Source: an uncultured Solirubrobacterales bacterium (GTDB taxonomy: Bacteria; Actinomycetota; Thermoleophilia; Solirubrobacterales; 70-9). From it: a DNA stretch of 33,280 nucleotides. Every line of letters starts with the position of its first letter. The first letter of the stretch is position 1. Shown here in pieces: positions 17,701-26,604 of the stretch. Both the position numbers and the translations under genes were made by a program. Under the pieces are notes generated by a model. It ran no database searches, was not told the DNA's origin, and saw only the letters and a program-made list of their open reading frames with translations. Location: the NCBI GenBank assembly GCA_903891285.1, contig CAITDZ010000163.1:1-33280 (forward strand), read 5' to 3'.

Positions 17701-19071
17701 CTAGTAGCCGACACCGGTGTGGGCGGGGGTCTTGCCCTCGCCCTTTCCGCGCTTTCGGAGGAACTCGACCGATGCGCCGAAATCGGCCACCAGGGCGTCG
17801 ACCAGCTCGCGGGTCTGGTCGATCTTCACGAGCATCCGCATGATCCGGATGTCGTCGCTGTCCGGCGGCAGCTCGTAGGCCGGTACGAGCCATCCCCTCC
17901 GACGGGCGAGCTCACCGACCAGGTCGTCCTCGCTGAAGGGCTCTCCTTCGGAAACTCTGGCGATGACCAGTGGAAGGGCGGGGGCCTTCAGCTCGACGTT
18001 CTCGACTCCATCAATTGCGTCGAGTCCCTTTGCCAGGGCGGCGGCATTCGTATCCATCGCCTGGACTGCGGCTTCGTAGCCAACCCTGCCCAGGTGGAGG
18101 AAGTTGAAGTACTGGGCCAGGATGAACGAGCTGCTGCCCGAGAAATTCAAGGTGAAGGTCGGATCCTTCTCCCCGAGGTAGTCCTCGTAGAAGACGAGCT
18201 CCTCCGGCAGCTGCTTGTCGTCCCTGAACACGAGCCAGCCGACACCGGGATAGACCAGGCCGAACTTGTGCCCGGATGTGTTGACCGACTTGACCGTCTC
18301 GAGCCTGAAGTCCCATTTGAAGTCCGGGTGCGAGAAAGGAAAGACGAAGCCCCCGCTGGCTGCGTCGACGTGCATCGGGACTTCGAGTCCCTTTCCTGCA
18401 AGCTCCCTGAGCATCGCGTCGATGCCCTCGATGTCGCCGCACTCTCCGGTGAACGTCGTGCCGGCGACCGCGACGACACCGACCGTGTTCTCGTCGATCT
18501 GGTCACGTAGTGCGTCGGGGGGGACGGTGGTTTCGCCCTTCGGCAGGTTCACCTGTCTCGGCTCGACGTCGAAGTACCGACAGAACTTGTCCCAGACGAC
18601 GTGGACATCCGCCCCGTAGACGAGGTTCGGGGCGTCGATCGGCTTGCCCTCCTTCTGCCTGCGTTCCCGCCACCGCCACTTCATCGCCAGGGCGCCGAGC
18701 ATCACCGCTTCCGATGAACCGGCACAGGCCGCGCCGGGGCACTCGGGCTCGCCGACACCGTGGAAGAGTCCGTGGAGGATCCGGACGCAACGGCGGGCTA
18801 TCTCAGCCGTCCTCGGATACTCGGCGTGATCGATGAAGTTTCGGTAGAGGTTCTCCTCGATCACCATCCGTCCCTCCGGGGGCATCCAGGTGGTGACGAA
18901 GGTGGCCAGGTTTTTCCAGGGATCGCCGTCCAGCAGGACCTCGGACTGGACTGCCTCGAGCGCCTCCCGCGGCGGTATTCCCCGGGTCGGCAGCTCGCGC
19001 ACGGTCGCCGGCTCGGTCATGAAGTCGTAGGAGGCCCTCGCAGCACCCGTCAGATCGCTCGATCCAGTCAT
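17701..19071 (-). CDS. gadB: Glutamate decarboxylase (PLP-dependent)
   Basis: 456 aa; VNTSGHKFGLVYPGVGWLVFRD with PLP-lysine motif, TSGSSEAVMLGALAMKWRWR-like AGSSEAVMLGALAMKWRWRERR. Confidence 0.93.
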   Translation of the reverse strand: MTGSSDLTGAARASYDFMTEPATVRELPTRGIPPREALEAVQSEVLLDGDPWKNLATFVTTWMPPEGRMVIEENLYRNFIDHAEYPRTAEIARRCVRILHGLFHGVGEPECPGAACAGSSEAVMLGALAMKWRWRERRQKEGKPIDAPNLVYGADVHVVWDKFCRYFDVEPRQVNLPKGETTVPPDALRDQIDENTVGVVAVAGTTFTGECGDIEGIDAMLRELAGKGLEVPMHVDAASGGFVFPFSHPDFKWDFRLETVKSVNTSGHKFGLVYPGVGWLVFRDDKQLPEELVFYEDYLGEKDPTFTLNFSGSSSFILAQYFNFLHLGRVGYEAAVQAMDTNAAALAKGLDAIDGVENVELKAPALPLVIARVSEGEPFSEDDLVGELARRRGWLVPAYELPPDSDDIRIMRMLVKIDQTRELVDALVADFGASVEFLRKRGKGEGKTPAHTGVGY

Positions 19072-19080
19072 CTGGAACTC

Positions 19081-19095
19081 CCTTCCCGGGGAAGG
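19081..19095 (-). promoter_or_regulatory. Inverted repeat covering the gadB Shine-Dalgarno region
   Basis: CCTTCCC-G-GGGAAGG; on the minus strand the GGGAAGGGAG SD lies in one arm. Confidence 0.35.
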
Positions 19096-19121
19096 TCGCC
19101 CCCCGATAGTTCGGAGCGAGG

Positions 19122-20018
19122 CTACCGGCCCCGGGCCTTTTTCTGCCTCGCAGCCTTCCTCCGCCTCGATGCAAGCCCCTTCTTCCGGAGCTCGAAGGCG
19201 TGGGCGACGTCGTCGGCGGTCGGACCCGTCTTGTCCGGTCCGGGGGTCTCCATCGTCGCCGGGAGCCCTTCGAACTCAGGGGCGGAGAGGAAGCAGGCCA
19301 TGCCCCGGTCGCCGATCTCCCCGGCCCCGAGGTCCGCATGGCGGTCCCTTCGCGAATCGAGGCCTTCGCGGGAGTCGTTCACGTGGAGTGCCCGAAGGCG
19401 TTCGAGACCGACCCTCCGGTCCACCTCGTCGAGCACGAGCCCGAGGTCATCCGGGGTCCTGACGTCGTACCCGGCGGCGAAGAGGTGGCAGGAATCCAGA
19501 CAGAGCCCGATTCGATCATCGCCACCGGCAGCCTCGGTGATCGCCTCGACCTCCTCGAAGGTTGTGCCGAGGATTCCCTTGTGTCCGGCCATCTGCTCGA
19601 TCAGGACCGGGCAGCCTTCCGAGTCCGACAGGGAGGCCGAGATCACCTTTCCGGCCCGTTTGATCGCCGGCTCCAGTGGCGCGTCCTTGCGTGCTCCGGG
19701 GTGCAGAACCACCCCGTCGGCACCGATCGCGTCACCGATCCTCAGGGCGTGAGTCAGGGACTTGCGGGACTTCGATGCGAGTTCCCTGTCCGGGGTGGCG
19801 CAGTTGATCAGGTAGACGGCATGGATGATCACGCTCTCGATCCCGGAGGTGTCCATCCGTTCCCGAAATGCAAGGAAGTCATCCTCTTCGTATGCCGTCG
19901 CCCTCCACATCCGCGGGCTCTGGTTGAAGATCTGAATCGCCTCGCAGCCGAGCTCCTCGCCCCGACCCACGGCCTTGTCGAGGCCTCCTGCTGTGGAAAC
20001 ATGGGCTCCGATGAGCAC
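19122..20018 (-). CDS. nfo: Deoxyribonuclease IV (endonuclease IV), GTG start
   Basis: VLIGAHVSTAGGLDKAVGRGEELGCEAIQIFNQSPRMW..., [40 protein letters not shown]; longer ATG 20060 start possible. Confidence 0.93.
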   Translation of the reverse strand: MLIGAHVSTAGGLDKAVGRGEELGCEAIQIFNQSPRMWRATAYEEDDFLAFRERMDTSGIESVIIHAVYLINCATPDRELASKSRKSLTHALRIGDAIGADGVVLHPGARKDAPLEPAIKRAGKVISASLSDSEGCPVLIEQMAGHKGILGTTFEEVEAITEAAGGDDRIGLCLDSCHLFAAGYDVRTPDDLGLVLDEVDRRVGLERLRALHVNDSREGLDSRRDRHADLGAGEIGDRGMACFLSAPEFEGLPATMETPGPDKTGPTADDVAHAFELRKKGLASRRRKAARQKKARGR

Positions 20019-21399
20019 GGCTGGCAGAGACCTCCGGGTCAGATTCGCGCCTTCACCCACCGGGGAACTTCACATCGGTGGGGCGAGGACGGCACTCTAC
20101 AACTGGCTGGCTGCCCGACATGCCGATGGTGCGTTCCTCCTCCGGATCGAAGACACCGACGCCGAGCGCTCGACCCCGGAGAACGTCGCCCAGATAATCG
20201 AGGCTCTCGAGTGGCTCGGCCTGGACTGGGACGGCGATGTTGTTTTCCAGAGCGAGAGCGAAGCGGCCCACAGGGAGGCGGTCAGGGAACTGGTCGAACG
20301 GGGGCTCGCCTACCACGACACCAGTACTGCGGAGGACGTCCGCGAATGGAAGGAGAAGGAGGGAGCCGACCGGGGCTATCGGGGGACGCCGTCGGAAGAT
20401 GGCGAGGGGGCGGTTCGCCTCCGGGTCGACGACCAAGGGGAGGAGGTCGTCCGCGACCTGGTCAGGGGGAAGATTCGTTTCCCGAACCGGAGCCTCGACG
20501 ACTTCGTCATTGCCCGTGCCGATGGGTCACCGCTCTACAACCTCGCAGTAGCGGTTGACGACGCCGCGATGGAGGTAGACCTCGTGATCCGGGGGGACGA
20601 CCACCTCTCGAATACCCAGAAGCAGCAGAAGGTCCTCGAGGCACTTGGCGCCAAGGTTCCGGAGTACGCCCATGCCCCGTTGATCCACGGGACCGACGGC
20701 AAGAAGCTCTCCAAGCGGAAGGGGGCGGCATCGGTTCAGGGCCTGAGGGACGAGGGCTACCTTGCGGATGCAGTGGTCAACTACCTCGCCCTGCTCGGAT
20801 GGGGGCCGGAAGACGACGAGACCGTGATGGATCGGCAGGAGCTGATCGATCGCTTCCGACCCGAGGAGATCGGGAAGTCTTCCGCGGTGTTCGACGAGAA
20901 GAAACTGCGATGGCTGAACGGCAGGTACATGAGGGCGATGCCCCCGGAGGCCTACGTCGAAGCCGTAGCGACCTTTCTCGATCGTGAACCCGACCAGCCG
21001 TTGGTCGATGCCTGTGCGATCGCCCAGGAGAAGGCCCAGACGCTTGGCGAAGTGTGGCCACTGATCGCCTTCCTCTTCGAGCCTCCCGTCGATGACCCCA
21101 AGGCATGGCGCAAGGTGATGAAGGGTGATGCCCTGACGGCCCTCGAGGCCGCTCGCGAGGCCCTTGCGGTTCTGGGGGATTTCGGACCGGAATCGGTCGA
21201 GAAGGCGCTCGAGCCCCTTCCCGAGAGACTCGGCCTTTCGGCCGGAAAGGTCTACCAGCCGGTACGGGTTGCGATCACCGGGACGACGGTATCCCCGGGG
21301 ATCTTCGAGTCTGTGGCGGCTCTGGGCAGGGAGGAGACCGTGAGCCGAATCGATGACGCTCTTGGCAGGATCGCCTCCCGCGAAGGTGAGGAAGCCTGA
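20011..21399 (+). CDS. gltX: Glutamate--tRNA ligase
   Basis: ATG 20011 MSTAGRDLRVRFAPSPTGELHIGGARTALYNWL..., LSKRKGAASV (KMSKS-like). Confidence 0.96.
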   Translation: MSTAGRDLRVRFAPSPTGELHIGGARTALYNWLAARHADGAFLLRIEDTDAERSTPENVAQIIEALEWLGLDWDGDVVFQSESEAAHREAVRELVERGLAYHDTSTAEDVREWKEKEGADRGYRGTPSEDGEGAVRLRVDDQGEEVVRDLVRGKIRFPNRSLDDFVIARADGSPLYNLAVAVDDAAMEVDLVIRGDDHLSNTQKQQKVLEALGAKVPEYAHAPLIHGTDGKKLSKRKGAASVQGLRDEGYLADAVVNYLALLGWGPEDDETVMDRQELIDRFRPEEIGKSSAVFDEKKLRWLNGRYMRAMPPEAYVEAVATFLDREPDQPLVDACAIAQEKAQTLGEVWPLIAFLFEPPVDDPKAWRKVMKGDALTALEAAREALAVLGDFGPESVEKALEPLPERLGLSAGKVYQPVRVAITGTTVSPGIFESVAALGREETVSRIDDALGRIASREGEEA

Positions 21400-21407
21400 C
21401 CGGCTTC
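21391..21407 (+). other. Hairpin at the gltX stop, upstream of the rrf2 gene
   Basis: GAAGCC-TGACC-GGCTTC; the gltX TGA is in the loop. Confidence 0.35.
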
Positions 21408-21431
21408 CTGCCTGCTGTAGAAAGGCCCTAG

Positions 21432-21830
21432 ATGATCTCGGTCACTTCAAAGTCGCGCTACGCGGTCGTTGCCCTGGCGGAACTCGCTCGCTCCGGTGAG
21501 CATCCAGTCCCGGTCAAGGAGCTTGCCGAGCGAAGGGCGGTCCCCGAGCAGTTCCTCGAGCAGCTGTTCTCGACCCTGAGGCGCTCCGGCTTCCTCGAGA
21601 GCCATCGCGGAAGCAAGGGCGGCTACACCCTGGCTCGTCCGCCCGAGGAGATCACCGTCCTCGAGGTCGTCCAGGCCCTCGACGGAGTGATCGGCCAGGA
21701 GGCCGAGGAGGCCGGTGGAATCTGGGAAGAGGGGGTCGAGTCCCTGCGGTCGGTGTTCGGATCGACGACGGTGGCCGACATCCTCGAGAGGGAGTCGGCC
21801 GAGGCCCGATCGGGGATGTACTTCATTTGA
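21432..21830 (+). CDS. Rrf2-family transcriptional regulator, cysteine-free (CymR-like context)
   Basis: MISVTSKSRYAVVALAELARSGEHPVPVKELAERRAVPEQFLEQLFSTLRRSGFLESHRGSKGGYTLARPPEEITVLEVVQALDG; no Cys; adjacent to cysK/cysE. Confidence 0.92.
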   Translation: MISVTSKSRYAVVALAELARSGEHPVPVKELAERRAVPEQFLEQLFSTLRRSGFLESHRGSKGGYTLARPPEEITVLEVVQALDGVIGQEAEEAGGIWEEGVESLRSVFGSTTVADILERESAEARSGMYFI

Positions 21831-22747
21831 TCGCCCCGCAGGCATCTGCAACCGTCGGGGGAACCCCGCTGGTCTGGCTGGCCCGCCTCGGAGAGGGCCT
21901 CGAGGCCGACGTCTGCGGGAAGCTCGAGTACTTCAATCCCGGTGGGTCCGTCAAGGACCGGATCGGGGCGGCGATGATCGGTGCGGCAGAAGCCGAGGGA
22001 AAGCTCGAACGGGGGAAGTCGGTGGTGGTCGAGGCGACCAGTGGCAACACCGGCATCGCCCTGGCGATGATCTGTGCGGCTCGGGGATACGAGCTGGTCG
22101 TAACCATGCCGGAGGGCCTCAGTCGGGAGCGGGCAAAGCTCCTCCGGGCTTATGGCGCGACCGTGATCGAGACCGAAACCACCGGGGGAATGGATGAATC
22201 GGTCGACCTTGCCCGTCAGATCGCTGCCGAGAGGGATGGGTTCATGCCTCTCCAGTTCTCCAATCCGGCGAACCCCGAAGCCCACTTTCGCACCACTGGG
22301 CCGGAAATCTGGGCCGACACGAAGGGTGAGATCGGGGCCTTCGTAGCCGGGGTCGGGACCGGCGGGACGATCACCGGAGTAGGGCGATACCTGCGCGAGC
22401 AGGATTCGGACGCAAAGCTGATCGCCGTCGAACCGGCCGGCTCCCCGGTCCTTTCCGGCGGCCGTGTGGGTCCACACCGCCTCCAGGGGATCGGCGCCGG
22501 ATTCGTGCCCGAGGTCCTGGATCTCGACCTGGTCGACGAAATCATCCAGGTCGACGACGATGAGGCGATTGCGACCTCGCACCGACTGGCATCCGAAGAG
22601 GGCATCCTCGGCGGGATCTCGGCCGGGGCGAACGTCGCCGCTGCCCTTGAGGTGGCCGCCCGCCCCGAGTTCGCCGGAAAACGGATCGTCACCGTCATCT
22701 GCGATTCGGGTGATCGCTACATGTCCCTTCCGTTCTTCGCCCCTTGA
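21827..22747 (+). CDS. cysK: Cysteine synthase (O-acetylserine sulfhydrylase), TTG start
   Basis: GGTPLVWLARLGEG, NPGGSVKDRIG, ATSGNTGIALAMICAARGYE, GVGTGGTITGVGRYL; TTGA overlap with rrf2. Confidence 0.94.
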   Translation: MIAPQASATVGGTPLVWLARLGEGLEADVCGKLEYFNPGGSVKDRIGAAMIGAAEAEGKLERGKSVVVEATSGNTGIALAMICAARGYELVVTMPEGLSRERAKLLRAYGATVIETETTGGMDESVDLARQIAAERDGFMPLQFSNPANPEAHFRTTGPEIWADTKGEIGAFVAGVGTGGTITGVGRYLREQDSDAKLIAVEPAGSPVLSGGRVGPHRLQGIGAGFVPEVLDLDLVDEIIQVDDDEAIATSHRLASEEGILGGISAGANVAAALEVAARPEFAGKRIVTVICDSGDRYMSLPFFAP

Positions 22748-22784
22748 TCCGGTGACTCCCGTGGATCGGCAAGGGAGGAAACGA

Positions 22785-23513
22785 ATGGAAGAGCTGGCTA
22801 CTTCCGGGGCCGTCTTCCGGGAGGAGCTCGAGGTTGCCCGGGAGCGCGACCCGGCGACCGAAGGGGTTTCGGATGCAACGATCGCCGCCGGTTGGCCGGG
22901 TGTGCAGGCGGTACTGGCCCACCGTTTGGCCCACTACTTGATGGAGGCCGGAGTTCCCTTCCTCCCCTTCCTGGTTTCCTGGCTCGCGCGTGCGGTGACC
23001 GGGGTGGAGATCCACCCGGGGGCGAAGATCGGCAGGCGCTTCTTCGTCGACCACGGATCCGGAGTGGTGATCGGCGAAACGGCAGAGCTCGGCGACGACG
23101 TAACCATCTACCAGGGGGTCACCCTCGGGGGAACCGGCTTCGAGACCGGAAAGCGACATCCGACGGTGGAGGACAACGTCACGATCGGATCAGGAGCCAA
23201 GCTGCTCGGTCCGGTCCGGGTTGGTCATGGGGCGAAGATCGGGGCCAATGCGGTCGTGATCGAGGACGTCCCGCCGAACGCAACCGTTGTCGGGAACCCG
23301 GGTCACACGGTCCGGGTCGAGGGTCGGAGGCCAGAGGGTCCCGACGCCGACTGGATCCACCTTCCGGATCCGATCCAGGAGGCGGTCCAGGCGCTCTCGG
23401 AGCGAATCGCCGAACTCGAGCGGGAGGTGGCCGAGCTGTCAGGGAGGCCCCCACGCGACGCTCCGCTGGAAAGCCCTCCCCAGCGGAAGGGACCCTCCCC
23501 GGCCGGGGGCTGA
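22785..23513 (+). CDS. cysE: Serine O-acetyltransferase
   Basis: ATG 22785 after GGGAGG; AHRLAHYLMEAG..., GVEIHPGAKIGRRFFVDHGSGVVIGETAELGDDVTIYQGVTLGGTG hexapeptide repeats. Confidence 0.94.
   Translation: MEELATSGAVFREELEVARERDPATEGVSDATIAAGWPGVQAVLAHRLAHYLMEAGVPFLPFLVSWLARAVTGVEIHPGAKIGRRFFVDHGSGVVIGETAELGDDVTIYQGVTLGGTGFETGKRHPTVEDNVTIGSGAKLLGPVRVGHGAKIGANAVVIEDVPPNATVVGNPGHTVRVEGRRPEGPDADWIHLPDPIQEAVQALSERIAELEREVAELSGRPPRDAPLESPPQRKGPSPAGG
23462..23487 (+). terminator. Hairpin inside the cysE 3' end
   Basis: TCCGCTGG-AAAGCCCTCC-CCAGCGGA, 8-bp perfect stem; no U-tract. Confidence 0.4.
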
Positions 23514-23530
23514 CGCGCCTCTACCGCAGG

Positions 23531-23536
23531 TATCCT
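23531..23536 (+). promoter_or_regulatory. Possible -10 (TATCCT) 6 nt before GTG 23543
   Basis: TANNNT just upstream of the candidate pcrA start codons TTG 23540 / GTG 23543. Confidence 0.45.
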
Positions 23537-23542
23537 CGGTTG

Positions 23543-25753
23543 GTGGAGGCGTCAGCAGCCGTAGAGAACCTCAATCCCGAGCAGAGGCGCGCCGTGGAGT
23601 ACGGCGAGGGACCGCTGCTCGTGATTGCCGGAGCCGGTTCCGGAAAGACCCGGGTCCTCACCCACCGCATCGCCCACCTGCTGGACACGGGAAGGGCCAG
23701 GCCGAGCGAGATCCTCGCGATCACCTTCACCAATCGAGCAGCGGACGAGATGCGGGAGCGGGTCGCCGGTCTGCTCGGCCGGACGGCGGCAGGAATGTGG
23801 GTCTCGACCTTCCACTCGGCATGCGCGCGGATGCTCCGTGTCGATGCACAGCTGCTGGGGTACACACGCTCCTTCACGATCTACGACGAGGCCGATTCGG
23901 TTCGAATGGTCAAGAGGGTCATGGAGGAGCTCTCCCTCGACCCGAAGGAGCTGCCGCCGAAGTCGGTCAAGCGACGGATCTCGGGGGCGAAGAACGAGCT
24001 GGTCTCCCCCGAAGCGTTCGCGTCGTCGGCCCGGGCCCCTTTCGAAGAGCAGATCGCGGATGTCTACGAGCTATACGAGCAGAGGATGGCCGAAAGCAAT
24101 GCCATGGATTTCGATGATCTCCTCGTCCGTACCGTCCAGATGCTCGAGCAGTTCGACGATGTCAGGGAGAGGTGGCGCTCGACCTTTCGCCATGTGCTGG
24201 TGGACGAGTACCAGGACACGAACCACGCCCAGTACCGGCTGCTGGTCCAGCTGGTCGGCGAGCGAGGCAACCTGACCGTCGTCGGCGACGAGGACCAGTC
24301 GGTCTACGGATTCCGAAATGCCGACATCCGGAACATCCTCGACTTCGAGCGGGAGTTCCCGCAGGCCGGCGTGGTCAAGTTGGAACAGAACTACCGATCG
24401 ACACAGACCATCCTCTCCGCCGCCAACGAAGTGGTCCGCCGGAACCGCGATCGTCGCCCGAAGGAACTCTGGACCGATGAGGGCGAGGGCGAACCGGTGG
24501 AGGTCACCGGACTCGGAGACGAGCACGAAGAAGCCAGGTGGGTGGCCGACCGGGTCGAGAAGCTGGCGGCCCTCTCCGAGGGCGGTCTCGACGAGGTCGC
24601 CGTCTTCTATCGGACCAACGCAATGAGCCGGGTCCTGGAGGACACCCTCGTCCGCTATGGCCTCAGGTATCGGGTGGTCGGCGGGACGAAGTTCTACGAT
24701 CGGGCCGAGGTCAAGGACGTGATCGCCTACCTCCAGTACCTGGCGAACCCCGCCGACTCGGTCGCCTTCGCCAGGATCGTCAACACTCCGCGGCGCGGGA
24801 TCGGGAAGACCTCGCTCGGACGGGTGATGGCCCATGTCAACACCCTCGGAGAACCGATCTGGGACGTCGCTTCGGAGCCCGAGAGGATCCCGGGCCTCGG
24901 TTCGGCCGCAGTCAAGTCCCTCGATGCCTTTCAACAGACGATGTCGGAGCTCCGGGAGAAGGCCGATTCCGGATCGGTGGCAGAGCTGATCGAGTCGGTC
25001 CTCCGGGATACGGGTTACGCCGAGGCCCTGGAGGCCGAACGTTCGGTCGAAGCGCAGGGCCGCCTGGAGAACCTGGAGGAGCTGGTCTCGGTTGCGCGCG
25101 AGTTCGACCTGACCGAGACGGGGGAGGGTGACCCCGAGACCTCGGCGCTCGAAGGATTCCTGGAGCAGATAGCGCTGCTGACCGACCGCGAACAGGATCG
25201 TGAGGAGGGCGAGACCCTCAGCCTGATGACCCTCCACAACGCAAAGGGACTCGAATTCGATTCGGTGATCGTGATCGGATGCGAAGAGGGGCTGTTCCCT
25301 CATGCCAGGTCACTGGACGAGGGCGGGGAGGAGGAGGAGCGAAGGCTCTGTTATGTCGGCATGACACGGGCCCGGAAGCGCCTGGTCATGACCTGGGCCG
25401 TTGCCCGGGGATTCCACGGCGAGTCGGGTGGCCCCTCCCGCTTCCTCGACGAGGTTCCCGAGGAACTGGTCGAACGTGCGGAGCCCGAGCGGCCAGCCCG
25501 GGCGCTCAGGAGCTACGGGGTACCCGGGTTGGTGCGAGGCGAGCCGTCGATGCCGATCGCTCGCCCCCAACCCCGTGATCCCGGCGAGATACCGGCGGTT
25601 TCTATCGGCGACGATGTCGAGCACGAGAGCTTCGGGGAGGGCGTGGTGATCGGAACCGAACCGGGAGGCCTGATCGTCGTCCGGTTCGCCGCCGATGGCA
25701 CTGAGAGAAAGCTGATGGCCGAGTATGCCCCGCTGGTCCGGAGGGCCGGATGA
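23543..25753 (+). CDS. pcrA: UvrD/PcrA-family ATP-dependent DNA helicase
   Basis: LNPEQRRAVEYGEGPLLVIAGAGSGKTRVLTHRIAHLL, VDEYQDTNHAQYRLL, VVGDEDQSVYGFRNAD, LMTLHNAKGLEFDSV, YVGMTRARKRL; GTG 23543 or TTG 23540 start. Confidence 0.94.
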   Translation: MEASAAVENLNPEQRRAVEYGEGPLLVIAGAGSGKTRVLTHRIAHLLDTGRARPSEILAITFTNRAADEMRERVAGLLGRTAAGMWVSTFHSACARMLRVDAQLLGYTRSFTIYDEADSVRMVKRVMEELSLDPKELPPKSVKRRISGAKNELVSPEAFASSARAPFEEQIADVYELYEQRMAESNAMDFDDLLVRTVQMLEQFDDVRERWRSTFRHVLVDEYQDTNHAQYRLLVQLVGERGNLTVVGDEDQSVYGFRNADIRNILDFEREFPQAGVVKLEQNYRSTQTILSAANEVVRRNRDRRPKELWTDEGEGEPVEVTGLGDEHEEARWVADRVEKLAALSEGGLDEVAVFYRTNAMSRVLEDTLVRYGLRYRVVGGTKFYDRAEVKDVIAYLQYLANPADSVAFARIVNTPRRGIGKTSLGRVMAHVNTLGEPIWDVASEPERIPGLGSAAVKSLDAFQQTMSELREKADSGSVAELIESVLRDTGYAEALEAERSVEAQGRLENLEELVSVAREFDLTETGEGDPETSALEGFLEQIALLTDREQDREEGETLSLMTLHNAKGLEFDSVIVIGCEEGLFPHARSLDEGGEEEERRLCYVGMTRARKRLVMTWAVARGFHGESGGPSRFLDEVPEELVERAEPERPARALRSYGVPGLVRGEPSMPIARPQPRDPGEIPAVSIGDDVEHESFGEGVVIGTEPGGLIVVRFAADGTERKLMAEYAPLVRRAG

Positions 25754-26604
25754 CCCCGGACGCACGAATCCTCGATGGCAAGGCGATCGCCGGGGCGGTG
25801 CGTTCCGACGTGGCCGGAGAGGTTGGCGAGCTGTCGGCCACAATCGGAAGGGCTCCGGCCCTCGCCACCGTCCTGGTCGGCGATGACCCGGCCTCCGAGG
25901 TCTATGTCTCGAACAAGCACAGGGCCTGCGAGGAGGTCGGGATCGAATCGGTCCATCGGGCGGTACCCGGGACCGTCGGACAGTCCGAGCTCGAGGAGAT
26001 CGTCAGGGACCTGAATGGCGAAGATGAAGTCGACGGGATCCTCGTCCAGCTCCCCCTCCCGGACGGCCTCGACGCCGGGCCGGTCATCGCTTCGATCGAT
26101 CCAATGAAGGATGTCGACGGCCTCACCGCGGAGAATCAGGGCAGGCTCGCATCGGGCTCGCCGTGGCTGGTCCCCTGCACTCCCGCAGGGGTGATCGAGA
26201 TCCTCGACAGGTCGGGCATCGCGATCGAAGGGAAGGAGGTGGTGGTGATCGGGCGCTCTAACCTGGTCGGGCGCCCCCTGATCAGCCTTTTCCTCGACCG
26301 AAATGCCACTGTGACTGCCTGCCACTCCCGAACCGTGGACCTTCCCGGCGTCTGCCGACGGGCCGACATCCTGGTCGCTGCGGTCGGGGTGCCGGGCCTC
26401 GTGGGGGCGGATTTCGTCAAGGAGGGGGCGACGGTTATCGACGTCGGGATCAACCGAACGGACGACGGGCTGGTCGGCGATGTCGAGTTCGAGCAGGTCG
26501 CCGAAGTCGCCGGTGCAATCACTCCGGTACCCGGGGGAGTCGGTCCGATGACGATCGCGATGCTCCTCGCCAACACCGTCAAGGCCGCGGGGTCCCGAAG
26601 GTGA
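25750..26604 (+). CDS. folD: Bifunctional methylenetetrahydrofolate dehydrogenase/cyclohydrolase
   Basis: VGDDPASEVYVSNKHRACEEVGI, GILVQLPLP, DVDGLTAENQGRL, IGRSNLVGRPL, TPVPGGVGPMTIAML. Confidence 0.95.
   Translation: MTPDARILDGKAIAGAVRSDVAGEVGELSATIGRAPALATVLVGDDPASEVYVSNKHRACEEVGIESVHRAVPGTVGQSELEEIVRDLNGEDEVDGILVQLPLPDGLDAGPVIASIDPMKDVDGLTAENQGRLASGSPWLVPCTPAGVIEILDRSGIAIEGKEVVVIGRSNLVGRPLISLFLDRNATVTACHSRTVDLPGVCRRADILVAAVGVPGLVGADFVKEGATVIDVGINRTDDGLVGDVEFEQVAEVAGAITPVPGGVGPMTIAMLLANTVKAAGSRR

Noticed and set aside
17689-17701. GGTCA-GGC-TGACC dyad between acyl-CoA dehydrogenase and gadB
   Set aside because: Only a 5-bp stem with a 3-nt loop and no U-tract; too weak to call a terminator, though its convergent location fits.
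22892-23542. N-terminal extension of the pcrA ORF back to 22892
   Set aside because: The extension overlaps cysE and is R/G/P-rich shadow sequence; the conserved helicase start is at LNPEQRRAV after GTG 23543/TTG 23540.
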